DNA of 41,616 nt, taken from Helochares maculicollis. Taxonomy: Eukaryota > Arthropoda > Insecta > Coleoptera > Hydrophilidae. Below are positions 1 through 10,899 of the stretch, in pieces (position 1 is the stretch's first letter; every line of letters begins with the position of its first letter). The DNA is taken from NCBI GenBank assembly GCA_033557835.1, contig JAWQRO010000355.1, forward strand, positions 1 to 41,616, written 5' to 3'. Below the pieces are notes generated by a model that was not told the DNA's origin, made no database searches, and worked only from the letters and a program-made list of their open reading frames with translations. The position numbers were made by a program, and so were the translations under genes.

Positions 1-1189
1 GTATCCATCTTCCTCGCAATCAATAAATCCCACGCCGCCGGTTTCTCTAGAAGGCGATGAGGAGTTGTTTTGGAAGTAACCCTCTATCCATGCAGGAGAA
101 GGGCTAGAATTTGGTATCCGCAGATCATGTTCTATCGTAGGTGCTTAAATTCGGCGCATCGTGTCTTAAATTTTAAATAGAATGGAATGAGGGCCAGCAA
201 AGTTGCTATAATCCGTATTCGACCCGGGATTGAAAAACTATGCTCTCGATTATTTTTATTAATTCTATCTTGCTATCTGCTTAGTTGCAGCGATTTTGTT
301 GTTGCCATGTTTACGTGATGTCTGTTCTACGTACTTGAAAGCAAAATAGAAAACAACTGATAGGCGAGGATGCGAAGACGCCGAGCCGTACGGTTTTAAC
401 TTGTAAACAATACTGGTTTAAGCATAAATAGTAGGCTATACCAGAGGAAATCTTGTGTGTACCATACAAATGCTATAAGGCGCTAAGAATTATTTAGAAC
501 GCTTTTAATTAGGTCTATCAACTCGAAAATCAAATAATGAGCGGAGAAAGTGTGCAGATATCTCCTCAGCGAGGGGAGAGGGTGGTCGAAGTCTCTTTGG
601 GAGAATCCCGAACGGCGCGATGGCGGAGCAAAGAAACAAAAGCCGAGACACGACCCTCTTAGCGGGTAACTCGCCGGAGAAAGATTAGATCCGACGGAAT
701 CCGCTAAATTGTCCGCAGATGCGAATATCGGAAAGAAGAAAAGCCGGCGTCGCAACGCGAGGTGAGGAAGAGAGGAATAAACGCTACTGCTTTGCTCGTC
801 ACTACGAAACCACCTCTTCTCCATTCGCCTCCGGTCGCATCAGTCAGACTTGGACTCTTAACGGAATAGGGCCACCCGATTCTAACTCTCCCTCGCACAC
901 CTCGTTGTGAGTAGGGCTATGCGAGTGGTAGAACGGAACGGCGACAGGGAACCAGTGCATGTGCATAATAACGAGATAGAGGGAGGCAGAAAAGCGCATG
1001 GGACCTCGGGATGGAGGTGGATTTGCGCGGCGGTGAAGTCTCCATACTCACAAAACATGGATAGTAGGCAATCGTAGTTTCGCAAAGAATCTTCTCGCCG
1101 ATTCGTTTTGTTTGAGTTTGTCGAGCGGTTCGCTGGGCTTGTGCGGTGGAGCAACTTGATAGACGCACCACTCTCTCGAAGTGCCGGAG
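1..1189. other. no recognisable gene; CpG-rich from about 550
   Basis: No protein family or RNA gene could be recognised here. From roughly position 550 the stretch is clearly richer in CpG than the AT-rich bulk of the window. Open frames on both strands between 483 and 1171 overlap one another, are low in recognisable motifs and look like by-products of higher GC. It may be promoter-proximal or part of the retroelement remnant that follows, but nothing in it decides this. Confidence 0.5.
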
Positions 1190-1615
1190 ATAAGCCTACT
1201 TCGTGTTTAACACATAATAATCATGATGGCGACGGATTGTGCTTATTAGTAAAGCAGTGAAACGAACGATTCGAGAGAGGTGTGCTGTTAGTAGTGAGTG
1301 TGTTATGTTGTTTGGGTAGTCGGCCTGCGGTCGTTAGTCGTTAGTACATCAGGAACAACAACACTAGACGGGTCGTTCGGGTGCCGTAACGCGCTCGTTA
1401 CGTTTTGTCTTCTCGCAGTCAGTCATCATCGCGTCGCGACGAAAAGTTGTCCGTAAGGTGGAGGTGATGTTACATTGCCGGCGGTCGGCGGGTGCGCTGC
1501 TGGAGCAAACCACCCCCCTTTTAAGAAGCAAAAGGCCATGTCATTTAGAATGCCAGTGTGACACGTGCTAGCCTCCAAGCACGCTACTCTTTAAGAAAAC
1601 TAATCAATAACGAAT
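1190..1615 (+). mobile_element. probable 5' LTR remnant (left boundary uncertain)
   Basis: The sequence immediately upstream of a tRNA-Lys primer-binding site should be the 3' end of a 5' LTR in a retroelement. It is CpG-rich and contains the insect initiator-like TCAGTC at 1419-1424 in a pyrimidine-flanked setting, compatible with a promoter. I could not find the LTR left edge, a clear terminal TG...CA pair, or a second LTR copy in the window, so the extent is a guess. No gag, pol or env homology follows. The alternative is that this is host 5' untranslated sequence and the primer-binding match is the only retroelement trace. Confidence 0.35.
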
Positions 1616-1632
1616 TGGCGCCCAACGTGGGG
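1616..1632 (+). other. retroelement primer-binding site for tRNA-Lys
   Basis: TGGCGCCCAACGTGGGG is a 17-of-17 match to the complement of the 3' end of a metazoan tRNA-Lys (CUU). It includes TGG, the complement of the CCA tail that is added after transcription and is absent from tRNA genes. That argues for a reverse-transcriptase primer site and against a tRNA pseudogene; the bases after 1632 also stop resembling tRNA-Lys. Gypsy-type (Ty3) insect elements commonly use this primer. The chance of a 17-mer match in 41 kb is negligible. Confidence 0.75.
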
Positions 1633-1857
1633 ACCAACGTGTGATACTGCGACGTTTAAAAACAGTGCTCTCCTTCTTCCCTGTTCAGTGTTTATTCTAA
1701 AAAAAGTGCTCATATTGATTTGTGCTTTGTTATATCTGTGTTGTTTTATAGTTTCTATTATATACTCGCTGAGGATCTTCCAATTGTTACTGGCGATTAA
1801 CAACACTGGATACCAAGAAAGTCTGTCATGCCATGGCTGTACTTAGACCTCGTTTTG
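1633..1857 (+). other. leader ending in a consensus splice donor (candidate first exon)
   Basis: The stretch downstream of the primer-binding site has no stable long frame but ends in TTTTG|GTGAGT, a strong 5' splice site at 1858. Two start codons just before the donor could feed into it: ATG 1833 (25 nt, intron phase 1) and ATG 1828 (30 nt, phase 0). In insect gypsy-type elements a donor in the leader is used to make a spliced subgenomic RNA; alternatively an LTR-derived promoter could supply a host first exon. No downstream acceptor can be assigned from sequence alone, so this is a candidate only. Confidence 0.3.
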
Positions 1858-1992
1858 GTGAGTTCTTTGAACCGGTTTTATTCGCATGAGAATTTCTTGC
1901 ATTTGTAGTTGTCGGTCGCGGAACACAGAGAACTCAGCATCAATGGGCGAACTCGGAACTTTTGCAAATTAATTGTTTGAAACAAATCATTA

Positions 1993-2015
1993 GGCTCCCA
2001 TTAGCCGTGGGAGCC
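1993..2015. repeat. perfect 8-bp inverted repeat, 7-nt loop
   Basis: GGCTCCCA (1993-2000) is followed after seven bases by its exact reverse complement TGGGAGCC (2008-2015). It lies 360 bp downstream of the retroelement primer-binding site, where leader or packaging hairpins could lie, but no function can be shown. Confidence 0.6.
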
Positions 2016-2760
2016 AGTCACGGCCCATAGGAAAATTCGAGTCGAAAATCCTTGGTGCATCGCGACGTCTAAATTTAGAACATCTTCCTACGCCTAGGAG
2101 TTGACATATGTTCCAATTTTTTCTCAGATAAAAACTCCTCGGGACATATAGAGCACATTAAAAATGTACCGCAAGCCCCCAATCGTCAAAATGATGCCGA
2201 TATGCCCAAGAAACAACTAACAATCAAACTGTCTACGAATGGACTGTTCTAATAAAAACCCGTCCCAAATTTGTCTACTACGCGACTACAACTCCATTGA
2301 TCAAAAATCACATTTGTCCAAACAGCAAGTCTGAACGAATTGCCCAAATCTCGAAGCGGAGCATTGTAGCTGAGTTGTCGAATTTTAGGCTTTGGAAAAT
2401 CCGTGGCACTTGAAGTGGTAGCTGCTAGTCTAGGATACTCAAATCTTAGCGTTTAAAAATATTGGACGCTAAAAATATAGGGTGTAAAAATGCTTGGGTA
2501 TGATAATATACCGTATGCCTAAGGTGCAACAAATCACTCGATTGGGTAACTCTTGATTTTTCATAAAAATGTTGTACACCCGAACAGTTATTTGAAAGAG
2601 GAGTTCCTCTTGTTCGCTTACAACTGAGAAGTGAACTGGAGTAGATTGGAGTGGTGTGCCATCACCCATTGGTATGCCAGCGATCGCCTCTACAGAACAT
2701 CAAGGAACATTCCCGTGTCGACTTGTTGGGGAACATTACAGTAAAGTATGGGGGGTCGGG

Positions 2761-2783
2761 GGGTCAGAATTGCCCTCTGACCC
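2761..2783. repeat. perfect 8-bp inverted repeat, 7-nt loop
   Basis: GGGTCAGA (2761-2768) and TCTGACCC (2776-2783) are exact reverse complements separated by seven bases. It follows a G-rich run (about 2750-2763). There is no associated gene. Confidence 0.6.
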
Positions 2784-5700
2784 TTATTATACATCTTCTA
2801 GCGGCCGCAGAGACTACAGAAATCAATACTTCGGTTGGCAAGCGAGCAAATGCGCTCCGTTGTGTTGTAATGTTTCACGAAGAACGGCAATATATGTGCA
2901 AAGAGTATAGTAGATAGAGAGAACTCTCGCGGAGGCGAGTTTAGCTCTCAAACTGCTACGGACCAACGTGCAAACATTGGCACACGATCTGACAAAATCC
3001 TGCTGTCCCAACCGTGTTCTCTGTCATGTATATTAAGGGTTGAAACTCCTGCTTGCACACTTCCTTGCTTGCTTGCTGAAAACTTCTTTATTGCCATTTT
3101 CAACGAAGATGTCTCCACTAGGTGCTTGCCTGGCTGCACACAACACCTCCAATCAGGGGATGATGGGATATTGGTGCGGCCTTTGTGTGCAGCTTTTTGT
3201 TTTAGCTTCGTTAACATAAGAGGCTTGTTGGACATTTCCAAGAAGTATGACGAAAAAAATCTGGTTGGTGCCAAGTTTGCTGGTTAGCAAAATATGGTGA
3301 CGACAATTGAAATTTGACTGCAACCGTTTGCACTGCAAAATATGCCTACCATAAAGCATTCCTCTCTGCGTTAGCCAATAAATTAAATGCATGTGGACAA
3401 GAGAGGAGAATAGCTTTGTCCTACATAGGATTAAAAATGGCGTGGCTATAAACGCTTTCATCGACTTCTGAGGAGACAGACAAAACGTCGCTCTTAACGT
3501 AATTACTTCAGCAATATGTGAACACCACTCATATGACGCTGTAAAACTAAATTGCTTTACACGAAAATCTTGGGAAATTCAATTTTTCTCAACTATCAAC
3601 ACCATTACTTCTTCTGCTATGTCACTCAGAATACCCAAGCGATATTTTAGCTCGACCCCTCGACATGACACAACACAATGAATCACCGCCGCGATCACGA
3701 ATTATTATTACCAAATAAATGCTTTATTGAGAAAGGGATCACACCCCAGTGTATTTCCCATTCCTTAGTCTCGTACGTACTTTCAACACAACCAATTGTT
3801 GTCAAGTTAAGTAACCAAGAAAGGCAAGACCCCCAAGTACAAACAATCTGAACTAAAATAAAACTTGAGGGGGCTACGCTTTTGGACTAATTAGTAAACT
3901 GTACTGCTTATCCATTGAATTTCATCTATTACGCTACACCTAATCGATGAATTAGAATTTATCTCTGCTGACTCAACAGTCTGCAGAACTAAATCCAATA
4001 AGTATTTTTCTCAAAATAAGTATTGTATAACAAGTTCCTCCCATTGAGTTTAACTCAAACTAAAACCTTCACCTAATGAGTTTCCACTTGTTTGGTAAAG
4101 AATCGTTTGGTAAGTCGACGACTTATTAAATCGTACTCCAGACCCAACTGACCAACCCTTTCAGATGAGTCCCATTTAACCCGCAGCCTAGCCCGCAGGA
4201 TCTGCCGAATGATGGCGAGAGAAATTGCTTGCCGCCACATTGAGTTTGCCCCATTTTATACACTCTTCTCCGTTTAAATACTTTAGCGCGCGCTCTCTTC
4301 CCTTCCAAGGCTCCCTCTTCACATTCCTTTGCCGTTACGACCCCTTAAAATACGCTCTCCGGCATTTCGTCAACTTGCTGAGAAAGCAAGGCCTTTTTGT
4401 TTCCATTCTGAAAATTTGTTCCTCTTCCATACTTAAAATGTATTCCTTCGAGTTGCCTAATTTAAGTTACATCCTATTCTTGTGATAGCTGCGCCACCCC
4501 ATTAATGATGAGCAGAAACATTTTGCATGCAATTTACAGAAGTGAAAAAATGGCAGCTTGTTACTGAAGAATGAAGAGGTTTTTCGTTTGCTAAACAAAT
4601 AAATATTTTTACATTTTCACAAAGATGAAGAAGCATTTTTGTGACTGTATTGAGAAGACAATTCATGAATGAAATTGTAGATATGCCACAGAAACTACTC
4701 GCAAGTAATCTCGATTGCTGAAGAACAGAGCTTTATTGTCCTGTATTTTCTAGGGTAGAAACATAAGGCGAATCTATAGGTAATAATCAAGATAATTGTC
4801 CTACATGGTCCTGATGCTAAGACGAAGAGTTCATTACCCCTCAATTTTTATGACTACCTTATGGGGAGAATGTCAGGCTAATTAATGAAGAGGCTATGAC
4901 TCAACAACGGGCGGAGGCCACTTCTAAAATAACAACTGTATTCTTTAAATAGCTTTTTTGTCTTTTGTGCAACCGTGCAGGTAGCGTTTCTGTTCTAAAC
5001 TCTTTTGTCTGCCAACCTCATTGAAACGCATTTTTACTGAACAGGCTTCTCACATGAAATCTGTAGCGTTGCTTTGACAATTAAATCACAAGATTAGACC
5101 AATTGCACTAAATTATAGGAACAGCGACTAAACAGCTAATAGAACAACAAACTTTGCTTTTGATAAATAAAAATTGTCGTTTAAAACCCACAAAGGAGCC
5201 TAGATTGCAGATATGCAATATATTACAACAATTTACTAACATTTTTAAACAGTGCAAATGCTTGATTAATGACCATTCTGAACACAATTGCAACCCTCCA
5301 ATTATTGGGCCTGTCAACGCAAGGAACTTATTGTACAGTGTAGAAATTAACGATTTGTCCAAAAGACGAGTACCTTATTCATAATTTTTCATTTGTGCAT
5401 CCTTTCAGATACAAATTCTATAAAATTCTGAAATAGAAAGTATGGGAAAGGAAAGAATTGCATTAATGAAAAATTATACTCTTGGATTTTGGTATTTAGG
5501 GACCCCTGAATCCATTTTAACTATTTTTGACATGCCGTTCGTGTTCACATTAACGGCTGAAAACAACGTATTGCATTTCAGCTTTAATGGTGACATTTTG
5601 CATACTGATATTGCAAAATTTTGTGTTTATCTCAGTCTGTCCTGTAACTTACCCACGTGTATAATTAAAAAAGTTGGAGTAGTCTCCCGTTGGCATTCCC

Positions 5701-8510
5701 GCATATCTCATGTGGATTGAGCAGAAACCTGTTCTTAAGTTCATCTGATTCAAAAACCTAAATTTATGAAATTAAATTGTAACAAATCTGGATATGGCTA
5801 CTAGAACGAAAGGCAGCCTTGTGTTTTAGCGAATGTAACTATACTAACTCCTTTTAGTATCGACAAGGAAATGGCGTTCTTTGTCACCTTTACTGCTATT
5901 TAAGAAATCAGTATAGGCGAATGGACTGCAAGCATGGCCCGGCCCGTTCGAAGAAGTCGTTGCAAGGGTCCGTGGAAACGGATGCAAGGTACTCCGTTCC
6001 TGGAATTAGTTGCAAGGGTCGCGAGAAAATTGTAAACAATATTAGAGCTCGAAGAATACAGCAGAGGCTAACGCAGTTCGACTCAAAACATTTCTGCTCG
6101 AAATACAACTTTTGGTAGAACTGATATGGGTCTTAATAGTTGGAAAACTATTGATGAAAAGCAGTCATGTTTGAAATCCCACAAATAAATGTATTCAATA
6201 TAGATCGTTACAGACAAGAATAAAAGTTTTTGCATCTAGAACCAACAACTCAGTAATATAATAGGATCATGGCCTTGCCAATTTTAAAGTGGATGTAAAA
6301 CCACAGCAATATTATTCTAGACTAACTCCAAAGACATAATAGTCAACCAAAAGTTGACGTAATCTTTAAAAATAAAGTGTCAGTCTTGTTTACTGAAATC
6401 AGTAGCACTAAGAAAATCTATTACTCAAAGAAATAACATTTAAATTCATGCAATATGCAAAAATGGAGACGTGCTTATACAACTTGTAGATGAGTTTTTC
6501 ATCTAAAAGTCTCATGAGCTTTTGCCAACGCACAGTAAAAATTAGACTAAAATATAACGTGAAGACGAAACTCCTCACAAGGATAGAAATAGCGCCCTGT
6601 TACGCCCTAAGGCAAGTCTAAACAAATGAGACTCTGCAAAGGCAACAATTAAAATCATCTTCGTCGAAGATTCCGAGCGACCTTGGACATTCTGTTGCTC
6701 CTCGGCGGAGCACTTGATGCGGGAAAGAAGAGACTTGCCAGTGCGGCGTGTGCTCCTCGGTTGTTGTCCTTTTCCCTCGCTCGCGCTTGTATCCGGATCC
6801 GGCCACTAGAGACGTAATGCGCCTGTGATCCACTTATCTTTTGTCGCCTTTACCGGTTGAGATGGAGAAGCTCCGAGGCAAGACACGGGCCTCGCTCACT
6901 CACATGTTGTTCCCTCGCTTGGTAAAACATTCGATTCAAGTTGGCATTATGTTTGCACGATGGACTATACAATTCTGCATTTGATGACGAGATGGATCCT
7001 TTTGTAGATATGACCACGTAAAACACATTTAGATTGGCGGTGGACTGGTAAAAGTATTCTGCATTGAGGCTATATCCCCATTATTAGCTGTGCCTACTAT
7101 CTTTGGACGAACTCTGCCAAGGATTGGCAATTAAAAATCATGTCGTCTCGTTGGTTCACCTAAATTATCTATGTACTAATTTGGGCAATTGTTTCAATAA
7201 AAAAAAAGAAAAAACAAAAGGTGAGAGCTTTTCACCAGGGCTTCGCCTATGCGCTACATCCAAAATTACGCCCACATATTCCAAAATTGGCTATAACGCC
7301 GCAGCTCCTAAGACATCTCTGCTTCAGCAGATGATTTCTGTATAAACCAAAAGGGATGTGGGTGCTTAGATTTCAACTTAAAACAAGTAGTCGCTCAACG
7401 ACAAAATGTAGGCACCTTCCAGACGCGCAAAATTGAAAGCAGGACGTAATTTCTCCCCCTTATTTAACCCTCCTTATCCATCAACTTTCACGCAAATAGA
7501 GTTCCTAAGTAGTATAAGTAAACGTTCTCCTTCTGGCTGCAGGGGGAGAGTTATAATATGTATGAGAACAGGCTGACTAGCTGACATAACCTACTGCCAT
7601 CGATCGATATCATTGGGACCGACGACGGAACGTACACACGAGATATGGTGGCGGTTTATTTTTAGGAACAAGGGAGGCGGAACCGACCCTGTCTGCAACA
7701 TCCAACTCGCTATGCACGTTAATATCCATTTCGATTTTTCGGACTGTCGCAGAAGGGAAAAATGTTCAAACTGAAATGTTCTTCATTTTGGAATCAACAG
7801 GTATTAGAGCAGAAATAGTTAAACAATTGGAGGATGAAATTTTCCGGTCCTATAACACCGAACGGGGCTGTTGCGGATTTTGTGTCGTCGGCGGCGGCAG
7901 TGGTGGCTGAGTGCCAGTCTATCGATTGTCGGGGGGGCTTTATAACAATGAGCGCGTGCATGAGCACAGAGCTTACTACTGAGTGTGGAGAGTAGGAAAC
8001 GGGAAACTCGCCGGAAAATGGAACGCTGACACGCACTTCTACGGCCTGTTTTATTTTTAGTTGACGCTTTTACAAGGCATCCGAAAATATTTCCTAGGGT
8101 TGGAAGGTTGTAATCTCTTCAACGGAGCTACTCCTCCTTGTTATTCCCCCTTGGTTAGACTCTTTATGAAAATTAAATCTCTTGCCGGCTGTCGGAGTTA
8201 TGCCACTTTAAATCGCTTTTGCGACATTCGTTCCAACAGAATGCCTCTTTTGGCAACGCACCAACACCAATCGGTATTGGTCTATTAGTCTACCAGAGGG
8301 TTAATGTTCTTACCTTGGTTAGTCTTTGTTCTCGGCGACTCGACGCGGCAGTCGGAAATTTCATGAAGTCGATTGTTTATTCTTTACAAAAGCTGTTTTA
8401 GCATAGAGAACTTCATCGTAAAATGGAGCTGGATCGTTGAGAGAATGGGTGGGAAGCTTTGATAGCGAAGAGGCTCGACTGTTGAGAGATTGGAGGTTGA
8501 GAGCTTTTAG

Positions 8511-8700
8511 AATGAGAACTTGGAGAATGGGAGCCTGTGGGTTAGGGAATTGGAGGTTGGGAAATTGTAGAATGAGAATGTGGAGATTGGGTGCTTGTAG
8601 GATGGGAAATTGTGGAACGAGAATGTGGAGGTTGGGTGCTCGTAGGATGGGAAATTGTAGAATGAGGATGTGGAGGTTGGGTGCTTGTAGGATGGGAATT
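8511..8700 (+). repeat. G-rich minisatellite, 45-bp unit
   Basis: Three tandem copies of a 45-bp unit lie at 8571-8615, 8616-8660 and 8661-8700 (the last loses its final bases). More degenerate copies lie upstream from about 8511, and related GGGA/TTGG-rich sequence runs on to about 8790. Units differ by only a few substitutions. The + strand is strongly G-rich and C-poor. Because 45 is a multiple of three and the unit lacks stops, an open frame of 110 codons (8437-8769) runs through the array with a 15-residue period including WRLGACRMGNC. I regard this frame as a consequence of the repeat, not a gene. Confidence 0.88.
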
Positions 8701-8829
8701 GGGAGTACAGAGAGTGGGAGGTTAGGGATTGGGTGCTTGGATAAGAGAGGTTTGGAGGCTGGAGACTAGGGACTAGAGTATGAGAGCGTGGGTGGATGGA
8801 GCGGCCGCGGGTCGGAGGGTTTGAGAGGG

Positions 8830-10619
8830 ATTGGACATTTTAACCCTGGGAGAATCTCTTCTCACTTGTGCGCACCGATAATGCCGTGTGCTACGCCCGT
8901 TACGGCGTTTGAAGTACAGTTCTGGCCAAGAGAGTTCGAGACAAATTTCCGATTCTGCTGTGGATCAAGTTGGCTCTGACGTACTGAATGGCTGTGGCGG
9001 CTGGAGCGCGTCTGGTTGGGTCTGAAAGATCCACTATTACAGCTTGTTGTTGGTTTTGCTACTGTTGCCTCTGATGTCAACACTCAATACTGTTCACCTA
9101 TGCGTCTGAAAATCAGCTTACTCCCTTGTTCTTAGCTTCTTCCCGTTTCGCCACTATGATTTTTTTATGCTATTGCTAATGCCCGGAATTAATCACATTT
9201 TACCGCTAAATGTGTAAACCATTTTGTAACCTAGGGCTATTAAAATGAATTTCAATCGATTGAACGCTAGAGGGCAAGCCACAAAATCATAGTTTCGAGA
9301 CATAACTGACGTATAGAAATGCAACTTTTATTTAGATATTAAGCAAAAAATTGCTGTTAACTGCTTGGTTATATGTGAAAAAATTTAAAACAAGGTGCAC
9401 TCAGGCTGGCTGACAACGTTGGTCTCATGTTTAACCGAATATACATTGATCCCTCTAACGCACAACAACCATCAACCACTCACGAATAGTGACCGGATAA
9501 ATGTTGTAAAAAATATGGTAAAAAGATATGAAATAGATAAATAAAATAAAAATAAATTAAATGTTAGGCATTTAATAGAAGAAAAATTAGTCAGGCCATG
9601 ATCTTTGATTCTCTTTACATAAAGTACTTTATATATTGTATAATTATAGAGAAGGGTGAGGTTTGGGTATGAAGAATAATACGAGTAAAATATGGGACGA
9701 TCCAGGACAAAAACTGGTCAAAACGCTGCTGTTAGAATAACTAAGCAGCGAAAAAGAAATGATTAATAATAATCTGTTGCAAAGTAATTTGGCGGATAAA
9801 AATAAAAATAAGTAAAAAATAAATTCTCCCTTGCTCAGAAATCGCATTTTTATAAAAATAAATGAATTTTTTCTGCTAGATATCGCTTAAATATCCAATT
9901 TGAGAGGCCTTAATATTTAACGCACCTTCATTTTTGCAAAATACTAAATAAACTAGCGACCTAATCAAGTCCTCTGTCAGTCGGTTTTATACAAAACTTG
10001 CTAGAAAAGTTATGTAATACGATGCTGCCATGTGTTATAGTTGTCTGCGGTTGGGCCATGTTGAGACATGTTGTTGTACTCGGTAATCACTACGCCAAGC
10101 CGCTGGACTTAGTTATTTGTTAATAGTAATAGTGTAAAGGGGTTGCTATGACGTGGCTTGTCGGGGGATTAGATACGGCCAGTTTTGCGGTATAACTTTA
10201 GCTTAAACGTGGACCAGTGCCCAACATGTTGCACTAGGTGATATTTATTCACATCGTTCGTCTATATTAAAGCATTAAATGGAATTTCAAAGGGATAATT
10301 TCACATTAAAAGGCGGGAATGCAAACATCAGCTGCGAAGGAAGTCATCATTGAGAAGAAAATGCTTGAGAAGAAGGACGATTTACCTCTCATTGAGGATT
10401 GAGGATATTTTAAGCCAGTACCCCCCAGCAATTTGTTTGCTTTTGCATCTATTATTTGTGCCTGAAACATTGCGGTTGTCTTTGGCTCTGCATAATCTGA
10501 CTGAAGAACAGATTTGACAGTATCATTATAATGTGCCGCCCAAGATGTACAACGAAGTTTGAGTCTTCGATGATGGGGGCACACCCGTCTACTGAACTGA
10601 GCCTGTCTTAAGTCATCGA
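8830..10619. other. no recognisable gene; AT-rich
   Basis: No protein or RNA gene is recognised. The tract includes A-rich low-complexity sequence around 9520-9570 and 9790-9870. Nothing in it resembles a transposon end or a coding exon. Confidence 0.55.
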
Positions 10620-10890
10620 ATCTTTGAAACACTTTTGGCCAAATACCAGAATGGACACTTATCTTGTTTACCACGTCATGACAACGTTCGAACTCACCGT
10701 CTGAACGCCTGCACTGAAGATTTGAACGCTGTGTACAGTCCAGACTTTGCTCCCTACGACTTTGTACTGCTCCAGCATGTGGAAATAACTTTGAAAGAGA
10801 TGCCACTTTCCCAGTGATAGACAGATCTGGCTTAAGGATTGTTTTCAAAAGATCAAACGTTGTTTGATCGCGCTGGAAATTACTTACAAA
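10620..10890 (+). pseudogene. mariner transposase relic, catalytic-domain fragment
   Basis: On the + strand this piece keeps two short mariner hallmarks in the right order. The first is a His-Asp-Asn block followed by R-T-H (HDN near 10675-10683), corresponding to the second catalytic Asp in the family's HDNAxxH motif. The second is YSPDFAPYDF (about 10732-10761), the family's PPYSPDLAPxDxxLF block with the third catalytic Asp. Spacing between them is shorter than the 34 residues usual for mariner, so bases are lost. No ends or N-terminal part are visible. A 253-codon frame on the opposite strand (10306-11067) runs antisense through it and is not a gene. Confidence 0.5.
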
Positions 10891-10899
10891 AATCAGTAA

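Larger units (their letters stand above)
1864..8436. other. no recognisable gene
   Basis: I see no protein family in either strand over this 6.5 kb. Open frames are short, mutually overlapping and lack domain motifs. GC-richer patches occur around 4150-4330, 6600-6900 and 7600-8040 but carry no recognisable coding signature or clear splice pair. Two short hairpins near 2.0 and 2.8 kb are listed separately. The tract is best read as intergenic or intronic DNA. Confidence 0.55.

Noticed and set aside
483..1171. Several overlapping frames on both strands
   Set aside because: Mutually overlapping, rich in Arg and Ser as expected from CpG-rich DNA, without motifs.
1616..1632. tRNA-Lys gene or pseudogene
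   Set aside because: The match includes the complement of the post-transcriptional CCA and stops after 17 bases; the rest of a tRNA is absent.
8437..8769. 110-codon open frame with periodic WRLGACRMGNC
   Set aside because: It is explained by a stop-free 45-bp minisatellite. There is no non-repetitive conserved part.
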